Shown in pieces: positions 1 through 8,604 of a DNA stretch of 25,165 nucleotides. Positions within the stretch are counted from its first letter, which is position 1. The number at the start of each line of letters is the position of its first letter. The translations under genes were made by a program, and so were the position numbers. This stretch comes from an uncultured Gammaproteobacteria bacterium (GTDB taxonomy: Bacteria; Pseudomonadota; Gammaproteobacteria; Xanthomonadales; Xanthomonadaceae): assembly GCA_946885735.1 (NCBI GenBank), contig CAMPGW010000038.1, forward strand, positions 1 to 25,165, written 5' to 3'. The notes beneath the pieces were generated by a model, which made no database searches, had not been told where the DNA came from, and worked only from the letters and a program-made list of their open reading frames with translations.

Positions 1-157
1 ACTTGCGGCCGTCGTCGTCCTCGATCTCGGCCAGGAAGATGCTCTGGTGGCGCCGGCCCTGGTCGAGCGAGAGTTCCACGCACACCATGTAGGGCTCGCG
101 CGCGGTGATCTTGTAGTCGGCGTTGATGGCGCTGCGGATCTGTTCGAAATTCTGCAT
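1..157 (-). CDS. Unrecognised protein, N-terminal part only
   Basis: An open frame runs off the left edge of the window, so only about the first 52 residues are present. The protein begins MQNFEQIRSAINADYKITA and continues with a region ending in acidic residues (EIEDDDGRK). There is no signal peptide or membrane segment in the visible part, which suggests a cytoplasmic protein. The start is supported by a GAGGA-like ribosome binding site a few bases before the ATG. It is divergent from the alkyltransferase-like gene with only 33 bases between the two starts. I do not recognise the family and assign no function. Confidence 0.7.
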   Translation of the reverse strand, partial: MQNFEQIRSAINADYKITAREPYMVCVELSLDQGRRHQSIFLAEIEDDDGRK

Positions 158-176
158 GGCGTCCTCGTTGAACGCG

Positions 177-182
177 TATCCT
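177..182 (+). promoter_or_regulatory. Possible -10 box (TATCCT) for the alkyltransferase-like gene
   Basis: TATCCT lies eight bases before the ATG at 191, in the short divergent gap. No Shine-Dalgarno sequence is visible for that ATG. This fits a leaderless or nearly leaderless transcript, but there is no convincing -35 box. Confidence 0.3.
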
Positions 183-190
183 AAACCCCC

Positions 191-529
191 ATGCCCGGAA
201 AGTCTGCCGCCGACCGTATCCTCGCCGCGATCCGGGCGGTTCCCCGCGGTGAAGTGGCAGGGTATGGCGAGATCGCGCGGCGGGCGGGGCTGCCCGGCCG
301 GGCGCGGCTGGTGGCACGGCTGCTGGCGAGCAACGAGGACCCGGCGCTGCCGTGGCACCGGATCCTGCGCTCCGACGGGCGCATCGCCTTTCCCGCCGAC
401 CACCCTAATTTCGACGAGCAGCAGCAGCGCCTGCGCGCCGAGGGCGTGGACGTGCGCGAGGGCCGGGTCCGCGGGCAACGCGCGGCCGCCACGCTGGACG
501 AGCTGCTGTGGGCGCCGCCGCGGCGATGA
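191..529 (+). CDS. Alkyltransferase-like (ATL) DNA repair protein
   Basis: This 112-residue protein belongs to the family of the DNA-binding domain of O6-alkylguanine-DNA alkyltransferase. The motif that carries the methyl-accepting cysteine (PCHR) reads PWHR here, with Trp55 in place of Cys, as in E. coli YbaZ (eAtl) and related ATL proteins. Family knowledge: ATLs bind O6-alkylguanine lesions, flip the base and pass the lesion to nucleotide excision repair, without transferring the alkyl group. The helix-turn-helix region (GYGEIARRAGL, about residues 24-34) is intact, as is the following recognition stretch (LVARLLASNED). Length is normal for an ATL. The rhomboid gene follows 31 bases downstream on the same strand. 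The Trp makes alkyltransferase activity very unlikely. Confidence 0.92.
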   Translation: MPGKSAADRILAAIRAVPRGEVAGYGEIARRAGLPGRARLVARLLASNEDPALPWHRILRSDGRIAFPADHPNFDEQQQRLRAEGVDVREGRVRGQRAAATLDELLWAPPRR

Positions 530-560
530 GCGGTCGGCTGGCGTCAAGGCGGGTCGGGCT

Positions 561-1226
561 ATGATGCGCACTGCCTTCCCCGCGAGCCACGGCGTGCCAC
601 CGATTCCGCCCGTCACCCGCAACCTGCTGATCGCCATTGCCGCCGTCTTCATCATCCAGGTGATGTCGGGCGAAACCCTGCTGGACTGGTTCGCGCTGTG
701 GCCCCTGGGCCATTTCCAGCCCTGGCAGCTGCTCAGCTACGGCTTCCTGCACGGCGACTTCATGCACCTGCTGTTCAATGCGATCGGCCTGTGGCAGTTC
801 GGGTCGCGGGTCGAGTTGCACCTTGGCGCGCGCCGTTACCTGCAGTTCTTCCTCGTGTGCGTGGTCGGCGCCGGCCTGTGCCAGCTCGCGGTCGTGACCG
901 CGATGGTCTCGATGGGCAACCCGGGCTTCCCGACCGTCGGCGCGTCCGGCGGGATCTTCGGCATCCTGCTCGCCTACGCGCTGTTCTTCCCGCACGACCG
1001 CATGATCATCATCCCGATTCCGGCGCCGATCTCGGCGCGCACGGTGGTGATCGGGTATGGCGTGATCTCACTGGTCGCCGGCATCACCGGCACCCTGCAG
1101 GGCATCGCCCATTTCGCCCACCTCGGCGGCATGCTGTTCGGCTGGCTGCTGATCCGCTACTGGCGCGGGCAGCCGCCGTTCAAGCGCAAGCCGCCGACGC
1201 GACCGAACCTGCGCGGCGTCCGCTGA
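561..1226 (+). CDS. Rhomboid-family intramembrane serine protease
   Basis: The product is a roughly 221-residue integral membrane protease with the six-helix rhomboid core. Visible signatures are the HxxxN motif (FMHLLFN, His69 and Asn73), the catalytic serine in GASGG (Ser129), and the catalytic histidine in the last helix (AHFAHLGG, His187). The C-terminus is a short basic cytoplasmic tail. Family role: cleavage of transmembrane substrates within the bilayer; the substrate cannot be told from sequence. The start is uncertain. ATG at 561, ATG at 564 and GTG at 594 (giving VPPIPPVTRNLL) are all in frame, and no strong ribosome binding site decides. A TATGAT at 560-565 could be a -10 box, which would favour GTG 594. 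The gene converges on rapA with only 9 bases between stops. Confidence 0.92.
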   Translation: MMRTAFPASHGVPPIPPVTRNLLIAIAAVFIIQVMSGETLLDWFALWPLGHFQPWQLLSYGFLHGDFMHLLFNAIGLWQFGSRVELHLGARRYLQFFLVCVVGAGLCQLAVVTAMVSMGNPGFPTVGASGGIFGILLAYALFFPHDRMIIIPIPAPISARTVVIGYGVISLVAGITGTLQGIAHFAHLGGMLFGWLLIRYWRGQPPFKRKPPTRPNLRGVR

Positions 1227-1235
1227 GGCGAGCCC

Positions 1236-4094
1236 TCAGCGCCGCAACGACAGGAAGTCGGCGCTGGTCACCAGGCGCAGCGCGTCCAGCCGCGGCCGCG
1301 CCGTCGGCAGCACCTCGAGCAGGCGACGACGCTCCTCGCGCAGGGCCTCGATCTCGGCGGGACGCACCGAGGGATTGACCTGCGCCAGCGCCTCGGTGCG
1401 CGCGATCTCGGCATCGAGCAGTTCGCGGACGCGGCCGGCAGCCTCGGCGACCTTCGCCATGCCGTCGTCCACCGCCTGCGCACGCGCACGCTCGAGCATC
1501 GGCGGCACCAGCGCGGCCAGCACCTTGCGCATCGGCGAGATGTCGTACTGGCGATCGCCCGCGCGCAGCACGGCACGTTCGTTGGGCGCGAAACCGGCGC
1601 GGTGCTGCAGCTTGCTGTCGATCGCCACGGTGACCGGCTCGGGCGGCAGGAAGCGCTCGACGTCGAGCGTGCGCGGGGCGACGCATTCGAGCACGAACAC
1701 CGCTTCCAGGATCGCGCTGCGCGGCGGCAGGCTGTCGTCCACCAGGAAGGCCGCATTGCCGGTCTCGCCCGAGCCCAGCATCTCCTGCGCCGACAGCAGC
1801 AGCGGGTGGTCGGCGCGCAGGTAGAGCAGGTCGTCGCGCGACAGGGCCGTGGCACGGTCGAAGGTGGCCGCGCGGGGCCCCGACTTGAACTCCTCGAAAC
1901 CTTCGGTGCTCAGGTACTCCGGATCCAGCAGCCAGACCTGCGGACCGAGCGCCTCGCCGTGGATGCCGAAGGCTTCCAGCAGCCGCAGCGGGTAATCGTC
2001 GTGGTTGCGTTCCTCGTCGTCCTCGCGCAGCGCGGCCAGCAGGGCGCCTTCGTGCGCACCCGCGCGCGAGCCGAGTTCGAGCAGGCGGTCGCGGCCCCGG
2101 GCGATGACGTCGGCGAGCTCGGCGTGGGTCTGGCGGGTGCGCGCCACCAGGCTGGCGATCGCGGCCTCGCGCGCTTCCGGATCCATGCCGACGATGTCCA
2201 GCAGGTCGCGGCCGAAGCGGCGCAGCAGCTCGCGACCATCGGCGACGACGTCGGTGAAGGCATCCAGGCCCTCGTGCAGCCAGCGCTGCAACACTTCCTG
2301 CGCGCTGCCGGCGACGGCCGCCATGTGCAGGTGCACGTCCCCGCGCTGCCCGATGCGATCGAGGCGGCCGATGCGTTGCTCGAGCATGTCCGGGTGGAAG
2401 GGCAGGTCCCAGAACACCAGGTGCTGGGCGAACTGGAAGTTGCGGCCCTCCGCGCCGATCTCCGAGGCGACCAGCAGGCGCGCGCCCTCGGGGTCGGCGA
2501 AGAAGGCGGCGTTGCGGTCGCGCTGCAGCAGGTTCATGTCCTCGTGGAAGCGCGCGACGTGCAGGTTGCTGCGCATGCGCAATGCCTCCTCGAGCGCCTG
2601 CACCTTGGCGCGGCTGCGGCACAGCACCAGGGCCTTGGCGGGAGCGATCGACTCCAGCGTCGCCAGCAGCCAGTCCATCCGGGGATCGGGTTTGTAGTCG
2701 TGCTCGGGCTCGTCCTCCAGGTCGCCCAGGTCGTGGGCGAATTCGGCCTGCAGGCGGCCGGCGAGTCGTGCGTCCTCGAGCTCGGGCAGGGTGGTGACGT
2801 GGGCGATGCGGCGCGGGAATCCGCCGACGGCGGCGCGGCGATTGCGCACCATCACCCGACCGGTGCCGTGGCGGTCGACCAGGTCGGAGAGCAAAGCCGC
2901 GCGGGCGTCCGCGTCGCCGCCGGCGATGCGCGCCAACCGGCGCGCGAGGACGTCGCCTTCGGCGGGAAACAGGGGCGCCAGCCGTTCCATGTCGGCCGAG
3001 GTCAGTTCCTCGTCGCCCACCAGTTTCTCGGCCACGCCGGACAGCGCGACATAGCGCGACTGTTCGGCGACGAAGGCCTCCAGGTCGGTGTAGCGCGCCG
3101 GATCGAGCAGGCGCAGCCGTGCGAAGTGTCCACCGAGTCCGAGCTGTTCGGGCGTGGCCGTGAGCAGCAGCAGCGCCGGCGTGGCGGCGGCAAGCGCCTC
3201 CACCAGCCGATAGGAATCGCTGCCGCCGTCGGGACTCCACGCCAGGTGGTGGGCTTCGTCCACCAGCAGCAGGTCCCAGCCTGCGTCCAACGCCTGCGCG
3301 GCGCGACGTGGATGGCTCGCCAGCCAGTCCACGGAGGCGAGCACGAGTTGTTCGTCGTCGAAGGGGTTGCGCGCCTCGCGCGCCGACGCCTCGTCGAGTT
3401 CGAGCGATTCGCAGCGCTCTTCGTCGTAGATGGCGAAGGCGAGGTTGAAGCGACGCAGCAACTCGACGAACCACTGGTTGACCAGGCTTTCGGGCACCAG
3501 CACCAGCACGCGCCGCGCGCGACCGCTGGCGATCAGTTGCGCGGTGACCAGGCAGGCCTCGATGGTCTTGCCCAGGCCGACTTCATCGGCGAGCAACAGG
3601 CGCGGGATGCGCCGCGCCGCGGCGATCTCGGCCACCCGCAACTGATGCGGGATCAGGTCGATGCGGGCGCCGAGCACGCCCCAGCCGGGGTGCGAGCGGG
3701 CGCGCGCGTGACGGTGCAACATCTCGCGGCGAAGTTCGAAGCGGTCGTTGCGATCCAGGCGGCCGGCGAGCAGGCGCGCATCGGCCTGCGACACCGGTTG
3801 CTCGGCGTCGAGGCGGCCTTCGGCGACCCATTCGCCGCCGCAACGGTAGCGGATCAGGCCTTCCTCGACTTCGAAGGCCTCGACGACGTGGGTGTTTCCG
3901 TCCACCTGCACGCGGTCGCCGGCGCGAAACGCCGCGCGCAGCAGCGGCGCGCTGCCCAGCGCATAGTGGCGCAGCATGCCGGAACCGGTGAACACGATCT
4001 GGACCTGGCGGCCAGCCAGCCGGAGCACGGTGCCGAGACCCAGTTCCGGCTCGGCGCTGCTGAACCACCGTTGCCCGGGGCGGAATTCCAGCAT
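1236..4094 (-). CDS. rapA: RNA polymerase-associated Swi2/Snf2 ATPase RapA (HepA)
   Basis: RapA uses ATP hydrolysis to recycle RNA polymerase and remodel stalled transcription complexes. The 952-residue product has the RapA N-terminal Tudor-like region (begins MLEFRPGQRWFSSAEPELGL, close to E. coli RapA). The Snf2 ATPase domain has Walker A DEVGLGKT (170-177), DEAHH (279-283) and LTATP (311-315). The C-terminal helicase lobe has SEIGAEGRNFQ (544-554) and QRIGRLDRIGQ (573-583). The RapA-specific C-terminal region follows, containing NRFLPPEP-like and NP-S-x-RPAEIEAL stretches. Length is close to the 968 residues of the E. coli protein. I place the start at 4094, because the protein then aligns with RapA from its first residues. 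That ATG lies one base after the stop of the upstream M13-like gene, which implies translational coupling. An in-frame ATG at 4112 is the alternative. Confidence 0.96.
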   Translation of the reverse strand: MLEFRPGQRWFSSAEPELGLGTVLRLAGRQVQIVFTGSGMLRHYALGSAPLLRAAFRAGDRVQVDGNTHVVEAFEVEEGLIRYRCGGEWVAEGRLDAEQPVSQADARLLAGRLDRNDRFELRREMLHRHARARSHPGWGVLGARIDLIPHQLRVAEIAAARRIPRLLLADEVGLGKTIEACLVTAQLIASGRARRVLVLVPESLVNQWFVELLRRFNLAFAIYDEERCESLELDEASAREARNPFDDEQLVLASVDWLASHPRRAAQALDAGWDLLLVDEAHHLAWSPDGGSDSYRLVEALAAATPALLLLTATPEQLGLGGHFARLRLLDPARYTDLEAFVAEQSRYVALSGVAEKLVGDEELTSADMERLAPLFPAEGDVLARRLARIAGGDADARAALLSDLVDRHGTGRVMVRNRRAAVGGFPRRIAHVTTLPELEDARLAGRLQAEFAHDLGDLEDEPEHDYKPDPRMDWLLATLESIAPAKALVLCRSRAKVQALEEALRMRSNLHVARFHEDMNLLQRDRNAAFFADPEGARLLVASEIGAEGRNFQFAQHLVFWDLPFHPDMLEQRIGRLDRIGQRGDVHLHMAAVAGSAQEVLQRWLHEGLDAFTDVVADGRELLRRFGRDLLDIVGMDPEAREAAIASLVARTRQTHAELADVIARGRDRLLELGSRAGAHEGALLAALREDDEERNHDDYPLRLLEAFGIHGEALGPQVWLLDPEYLSTEGFEEFKSGPRAATFDRATALSRDDLLYLRADHPLLLSAQEMLGSGETGNAAFLVDDSLPPRSAILEAVFVLECVAPRTLDVERFLPPEPVTVAIDSKLQHRAGFAPNERAVLRAGDRQYDISPMRKVLAALVPPMLERARAQAVDDGMAKVAEAAGRVRELLDAEIARTEALAQVNPSVRPAEIEALREERRRLLEVLPTARPRLDALRLVTSADFLSLRR

Positions 4095-4095
4095 G

Positions 4096-6003
4096 TCAGC
4101 GCCAGACGGCAAGGGTGTCCTTGCTCGCGCGCGCCATCGCGCTGCCGGATTTGCAGCCGTAGGCCTGCGCGAAGGCGGGCAGGTTGGCGAGCGGACCGTT
4201 CACGCGCCACTTCGAAGGCGCCTGCGTGGCGGTGGGTTGCGCGGCGGCCAGCGCGAGTGCGGCGTCCTGGCGCGCCCACACGCTGGCCCATGCGCGGTAG
4301 AAGGTCTTGGCGGCTTCCGGGTCGGGTTTCGATTGCGCAGCCAGCGCGTCCCAGGCGAGCTCCAGCCCGGCGAGGTCGGCGGCGTTCTGGGCGGCGGTTC
4401 CCAGGCCATTGACCTTGGCGGTCGGAGCCGCGGGATAGGCGGAGTACTGGCTGGCGAGCGCGGCGCGACGCGCGCCCCAGGCCGGATCTTTTTCCAGGTC
4501 CGGCGCGAAGGCCAGGCTCAGTTGCTGACCGAGCAGCGCACCGAAGGCGCCGTAGTCCGCGGCCAGCGCGCCACCCTCGTGCACCGGCGGCTGCAGTGCC
4601 GCCGCGCTCGCCACGATGCGGTTCTGCGCCGCCTGGAAGCCGATCACCGGCTGCCACTGCTGGATCGGCGCAGGCCACACCGCGCTGTTCAATCGGGCGA
4701 GCGAGCGCGCGAGGTTCCAGCGGCGAAGGGCAATCAGGTTCGCCGCCAGGTTCCCGCGGTCGAAGGCGAGGCTGGTCACCGATACCGTCTCGGGCGCGTG
4801 CCCGATCGCGAAGCTGAGGGCCGCCAACCGTGTCCGCGCTTCAGCCTTGGCGGCGGGGTCCAGCCAGGCGGCGCGGTCGATCGCACGCCCCATGGCTGCG
4901 CGCAGGCCCTCGGCGATTGCATCGGCGCGCTGCACGCGCGCGGCGGGCAGCGCGGTCTCGGCGTAAGCGGCGCTCGCCAGGTCGGCGCCTTCGGCCAGGG
5001 CCAGCAGGCTGAGGCGGTCGAGCGCCTGCAAGGGCTGGCCGCTGCCGATCTTCAGTGCGCCCAGGTAGCCCGCGCGAGGATCCACGCCGCGCGCGGATGC
5101 GAGCGAATGCATCAGCTGCGCGCGCAGGTAGGCCTGCCAGTGCGCGGGGTTCGGGCGCGCGAGCAGTTTGTCGACGGCGTGGAAGTAAGCGGGTTGCGAA
5201 ACCGTGACCGAAGCCGGCGACCAACCGGCGGCCTGCATCAGGCTGGGCAGCTGCAGGGCGGGGAAACGGCTGGCGAGCGCGGCGGGCGCCAACGCCTCCC
5301 GGCCGGACTGCGCCATCGCCGCCGCGAGCTTGTGCTCGATCGCCAGCGCATGGCCGGCCTGCTCGAGCGCCTTGGCGTCGGCGATGCCGGCGAAGCGCAA
5401 CTGCGCGGCGAGGTAGTCGCGATAGGCATCCAGTCCCGGCTTCAGCTCGGGGATGCCTTCGGCGTAGTAGGCCGCGCCCGGCAAGCCGATGCCGGAGGGA
5501 TAGAAAGTCGCGACGGGGCGCCCGCTGGCTTCGTCGCGCAGGGCATCGAATCCGTACAGCACGGGCACGCCGGCGGCATGCAGCGCGGCGATGGCGCGCA
5601 CCAGGTCGCGCGGCTTGCGCGCGGCATCGATCTGTTTGAGCAGGGGAGCGGCGACGGCCTTCACGCCCGCATCCATGGCTGAGGGATCGGCATGGCTGGC
5701 GACGAGGTCGCCGAGCAGGCGGGAGGCGGGGCCGGCGGGCGCGCCGGATTGTCCGGTCAGCAGACCCTGCAGCTGCTGCTGGGCGGCGAGGTTGAGCTCG
5801 TTCCAGCGGCTGTAGCTCGGCAGTCCCGCAGGCAGCGGGTGCGCTGCCAACCACGGCTGGTTCACGTAACCGTAGAAGTCGGTGCAGGCGGTGGGGCCCG
5901 CGGGCGCCGCCGGTTTCTTCTTGGCGGCCATAGCGCCGGAGGCGGCGACGGCCAGGCAAAGGGCGATCGCGGGGAGGAGCGGGGAGCGCGTGACCGGTGC
6001 CAT
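4096..6003 (-). CDS. Peptidase M13 (neprilysin-like) paralogue lacking zinc ligands, probable pseudoenzyme
   Basis: The 635-residue exported protein has the M13 fold signatures. These are a Sec signal peptide (cleavage near AMA|AK, residues 26/27), the N-terminal CTDFYGYVNQPW block, and the C-terminal RVNGPLANLPAF...GCKSGSAM block containing the substrate-clamping Arg (Arg600). The zinc site is lost. Where the sister protein at 6179-8263 reads GHEMLHG, this one reads GQQLSLA (residues 492-498). The third ligand block ENIADL reads QNAADL (Gln539), and the NAYYN substrate motif is replaced by an unrelated stretch. A peptidase activity of the M13 type is therefore not expected. The frame is intact with no stops, so this does not look like a decaying pseudogene. 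The start at 6003 has a good AAGGA ribosome binding site. It is followed one base later by rapA. Confidence 0.9.
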   Translation of the reverse strand: MAPVTRSPLLPAIALCLAVAASGAMAAKKKPAAPAGPTACTDFYGYVNQPWLAAHPLPAGLPSYSRWNELNLAAQQQLQGLLTGQSGAPAGPASRLLGDLVASHADPSAMDAGVKAVAAPLLKQIDAARKPRDLVRAIAALHAAGVPVLYGFDALRDEASGRPVATFYPSGIGLPGAAYYAEGIPELKPGLDAYRDYLAAQLRFAGIADAKALEQAGHALAIEHKLAAAMAQSGREALAPAALASRFPALQLPSLMQAAGWSPASVTVSQPAYFHAVDKLLARPNPAHWQAYLRAQLMHSLASARGVDPRAGYLGALKIGSGQPLQALDRLSLLALAEGADLASAAYAETALPAARVQRADAIAEGLRAAMGRAIDRAAWLDPAAKAEARTRLAALSFAIGHAPETVSVTSLAFDRGNLAANLIALRRWNLARSLARLNSAVWPAPIQQWQPVIGFQAAQNRIVASAAALQPPVHEGGALAADYGAFGALLGQQLSLAFAPDLEKDPAWGARRAALASQYSAYPAAPTAKVNGLGTAAQNAADLAGLELAWDALAAQSKPDPEAAKTFYRAWASVWARQDAALALAAAQPTATQAPSKWRVNGPLANLPAFAQAYGCKSGSAMARASKDTLAVWR

Positions 6004-6043
6004 GGTGTTCCTTGTGTCGTGGAGCTTGCGTCGTGGAGCGGCG

Positions 6044-6049
6044 ATGATA
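6044..6049 (-). promoter_or_regulatory. Possible -10 box (TATCAT) for the M13-like/rapA unit
   Basis: TATCAT on the minus strand lies about 40 bases before the ATG at 6003, leaving room for a short leader carrying the AAGGA site. It lies downstream of the terminator at 6130-6153, so it could start a separate transcript for the pseudo-M13 gene and rapA. No clear -35 box is visible. Confidence 0.35.
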
Positions 6050-6129
6050 CCGCCCCGCGCCGCGACCCATCGCAACGGATGCAGCCGTGCCGCGCCGGTT
6101 CACGCGCGGCTCAGGGTCGCCAAACGCGA

Positions 6130-6153
6130 ACGGCCCGGGAGGTCCCGGGCCGT
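6130..6153 (-). terminator. Intrinsic-type terminator after the active M13 gene
   Basis: A perfect 11-base-pair inverted repeat (ACGGCCCGGGA and TCCCGGGCCGT) is separated by two bases, so the real loop would open by a pair or two. It begins 25 bases after the stop of the lipoprotein M13 gene. On the minus strand the hairpin is followed by a modest T-containing stretch (TTCGCGTTT), which gives the orientation. It would reduce read-through into the next M13-like gene. The rest of 6004-6178 holds only the candidate promoter and ribosome binding site of that gene. Confidence 0.75.
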
Positions 6154-6178
6154 CGCGATACGCCTCAACGCAGGTCGA

Positions 6179-8263
6179 TCACCAGATCACGACTCGCTTG
6201 TCGGCGGCACGGACCATGCCGTCGCCCGGCTTGCAGCCGAAGGCTTCGGCGAACGCGTCCAGGTTCGACGGCGCGCCGTTGGCACGGAACATGGCCGGGG
6301 CGTGCGGATCGGTGTTCAGGCGGACCTTGAGCTCCTCCGGCCGGAAATTACGGCGCCAGATGGTGCCGAAATTCAGGAAGAAGCGCTGGTCCTGCGAATA
6401 ACCGTCGATCGCCGCGACCTTCTTGTTCTCCAGGTCGCGCTGCAGTGCGTCGTAGGCCACCGCCACGCCGCCGAGGTCGGCGATGTTCTCGCCCAGGGTG
6501 AGGTCGCCCTTCACGTGCAGGTCCTCGATCGCCACGTACTCGTCGAACTGCGCCACCAGCTTGCCGGTGCGGGCCTGGAAGGCCTTCAGGTCGGCATCGG
6601 TCCACCACTGCTTGCGATTGCCCTCGGCGTCGAACTGCGCGCCCTGGTCGTCGTAGCCGTGCAGCATCTCGTGGCCGATCACCGCGCCGATGCCGCCATA
6701 GTTGAGCGCCGGGTCCGCCTTCGGATCGAAGAAGGGCGGCTGCAGGATCGCGGCCGGGAACACGATCTCGTTCTTCAGCGGGTTGTAGTAGGCGTTGACC
6801 GTCTGCGGGGTCATGCCCCACTCCTCGCGGTCGGCCGGCTTGCCGATCTTCGACATCTGGTAGGCGTTCTCGAACGCGGTGGCGGCGAGCGCGTTGTCGA
6901 GGTAGCTCTTCGAGCGGTCGATGGTCAGGCCGCTGAAGTCACGCCACTTGTCGGGGTAGCCGATCTTCGGGTCGAAGGTCTTCCACTTCGCCAGGGCCTT
7001 GGCCTTGGTCTCGTCGCCCATCCACTCGAGGTTTTCCAGGCGCGTCTTGAGCGCGGCGCTGAGGTTGGCGACCAGGGTCTCCATCATCGCCTTGGACTCG
7101 GCCGGAAACACCTGCGCGACGTAGACCTGGCCCAGCGCCTCGCCCATCGAACCGTTGATGGTGTCGAGCACGCGCTTCCAGCGCGGCTTCTGTTCCTGCT
7201 GGCCGCGCATGGTCTTGCCGTAGAAACCGAAGCGCTCGTCGGCGATGGCATCGGACAGGAAGGGCGCGGCGTCGGAGATCGTGTGGTAGCGCAGGTAGGC
7301 CTGCCAGTCGGCGACCGGCACCTGCGCGATCATCGCGTCCATCTCGCTGAAGAACTTCGGCTGGCTGAGCGAGAAGCCGTTCGCGCCCTCGATGCCCTGC
7401 GCGGCGAACAGCTTGCTCCAGCTGAAGTTCGGCGTGAGCTTGTCGGCGTCGGCGAGGGTGACGTAGTGGTACTGGTTGTCGGGATTGCGCAGTTCCACCG
7501 GCGCCAGCGAGGCCTTGGCCAGGCGGGTCTCGAAGTCGAGCACGGCCTGGGCCTGCGCCTTGGCCGCATCGGCCGCGACGCCGCCGAGCACCAGCAGGCG
7601 CTCGACGTGGGCGAGGAAGGCGTCACGCTTGTCCTGGTGCGCAGGCTCGAGGTAGTAGGCGCGCTCGGGCAGCGACAGGCCGCCCTGGAAGGCGTAGCCG
7701 ATCACCATCTTCGCGTCCTGAAAATCGGACTCGGGGAAGAATCCGAACACGGCCTGGTTGCCCTTGCCGAAGTTCTCGATCAGGTAGGCGGAAATGCCGG
7801 CCGGGTCGGCGATCGCGTCGATGCGCGCCAGCATCGGCTGCACCGGCTTGGCGCCGTCGGCGTTGATCTTCTCGACGTCCATGCCGACGCCGTAGATGTC
7901 GCCGACCTTCTGCTCGTTGCTGCCGGCGGCGTTCTGCGACTTCGCGGCGGCCTCGATGATCTGCTTCTGCACCGCGAGCGAGCGCTCGCCGAGCATCTCG
8001 AAGCTGCCCCAGGTGGTCTTGTCGGCAGGCACCGGGTTGGCGGCGAGCCACTTGCCGTTGACGTGGGCGTTGAGGTCCTGGCAGACCGGCGCGGCGGGAT
8101 CGAGGTCGGCGGCGCGGAAGTGCGGCAGCTCGGGCAGTGCGGCCAGGTCGATGGACAGCTTGGCGGCCTCCGGCGGCGCAGCGGTCGTCGCGGCGGCGGC
8201 GTCGTCCTTCTTGCAGGCCGTCAGCGCGGCCGCGACGGCCAGCGCGAGGGTGAGGTGCTTCAT
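6179..8263 (-). CDS. M13-family zinc metallopeptidase (PepO/neprilysin-like) lipoprotein
   Basis: This 694-residue protein is a complete M13 metallopeptidase. It opens with a lipoprotein signal (MKHLTLALAVAAALTAC, lipobox LTAC, Cys17), so it is expected to be anchored in a membrane facing the periplasm. The zinc-binding and catalytic motif is HEMLH (531-535), the third zinc ligand is Glu592 in ENIADLGG, and the substrate-binding NAYYN motif is at 490-494. The C-terminal FRANGAPSNLDAF...GCKPGDGM block (Arg660) closes the fold. Family role: cleavage of peptides on the amino side of hydrophobic residues; the natural substrate here is unknown. The start at 8263 is chosen because it yields the lipoprotein signal; the ribosome binding site is weak. 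It is divergent from serA and is followed by a terminator, then a zinc-less paralogue. Confidence 0.94.
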   Translation of the reverse strand: MKHLTLALAVAAALTACKKDDAAAATTAAPPEAAKLSIDLAALPELPHFRAADLDPAAPVCQDLNAHVNGKWLAANPVPADKTTWGSFEMLGERSLAVQKQIIEAAAKSQNAAGSNEQKVGDIYGVGMDVEKINADGAKPVQPMLARIDAIADPAGISAYLIENFGKGNQAVFGFFPESDFQDAKMVIGYAFQGGLSLPERAYYLEPAHQDKRDAFLAHVERLLVLGGVAADAAKAQAQAVLDFETRLAKASLAPVELRNPDNQYHYVTLADADKLTPNFSWSKLFAAQGIEGANGFSLSQPKFFSEMDAMIAQVPVADWQAYLRYHTISDAAPFLSDAIADERFGFYGKTMRGQQEQKPRWKRVLDTINGSMGEALGQVYVAQVFPAESKAMMETLVANLSAALKTRLENLEWMGDETKAKALAKWKTFDPKIGYPDKWRDFSGLTIDRSKSYLDNALAATAFENAYQMSKIGKPADREEWGMTPQTVNAYYNPLKNEIVFPAAILQPPFFDPKADPALNYGGIGAVIGHEMLHGYDDQGAQFDAEGNRKQWWTDADLKAFQARTGKLVAQFDEYVAIEDLHVKGDLTLGENIADLGGVAVAYDALQRDLENKKVAAIDGYSQDQRFFLNFGTIWRRNFRPEELKVRLNTDPHAPAMFRANGAPSNLDAFAEAFGCKPGDGMVRAADKRVVIW

Positions 8264-8604
8264 GGAATTCAGGGTCACGGTCGGACTCCAGCCCGGGCGG
8301 GGCGGTTCAGGGAAAAGTGCGGGGAGGGCCGGCAGGACACGGCCAGCGCCCGATTGTCGGTGATCGGCCTTGCGACGGTATAGGCCGTTGGTCATGGGTC
8401 GGGGGCGTGCTACCGTGTCCGGGCTGGCTACAGGACTCCCATGCGCATGACGCCCCGTCTCCTGGCCACCGCGACTGCCGGTATCGTTTCGGTTGGCAAG
8501 TGTTTCATTCAGGTGTTTCCCCGCCTCCGGCGGGGCGTGCATGGGGTTCCCGCGTCCGTGTCCATTCCGGCGCACCACGACCCTTCACCCACCTGGAGCT
8601 TCCC
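8264..8604. other. 341-base divergent region between the M13 lipoprotein gene and serA
   Basis: This gap must hold the promoters of both genes. On the plus strand there is a TACCGT (8411-8416) with a TTGGTC sixteen bases upstream, a weak but plausible promoter. On the minus strand a TATACC (about 8378-8383) could serve the M13 gene with a leader of over 100 bases. A GC-rich hairpin sits at 8519-8535. A short open frame starts at 8441 behind a good AGGA site and overlaps the start of serA in another frame. I see no RNA gene or known riboswitch fold. Confidence 0.5.
8519..8535 (+). repeat. Hairpin in the serA leader
   Basis: CCCCGCC and GGCGGGG form a perfect 7-base-pair stem around a TCC loop, about 70 bases before the serA start. 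No T-run follows on the plus strand, so it is not a standard terminator for that strand. It could be a leader structure of the serA transcript, or chance in GC-rich DNA. Confidence 0.4.

Noticed and set aside
191..529. Active O6-methylguanine-DNA methyltransferase
   Set aside because: The acceptor cysteine is Trp55 in PWHR, the mark of non-catalytic ATL proteins.
1227..1235. Terminator between the rhomboid gene and rapA
   Set aside because: Only nine bases separate the stops and they form no hairpin.
1602..4412. Long open frame on the plus strand opposite rapA
   Set aside because: It is a shadow of rapA in GC-rich DNA. Its translation is Gln/Ala/Gly/Arg-rich with no domain, whereas the minus strand gives a complete RapA.
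5882..8383. Long open frame on the plus strand opposite the M13 lipoprotein gene
   Set aside because: The minus strand encodes a full M13 peptidase with all motifs. The plus frame has only compositional repeats of Leu/Arg/Gly/Val.
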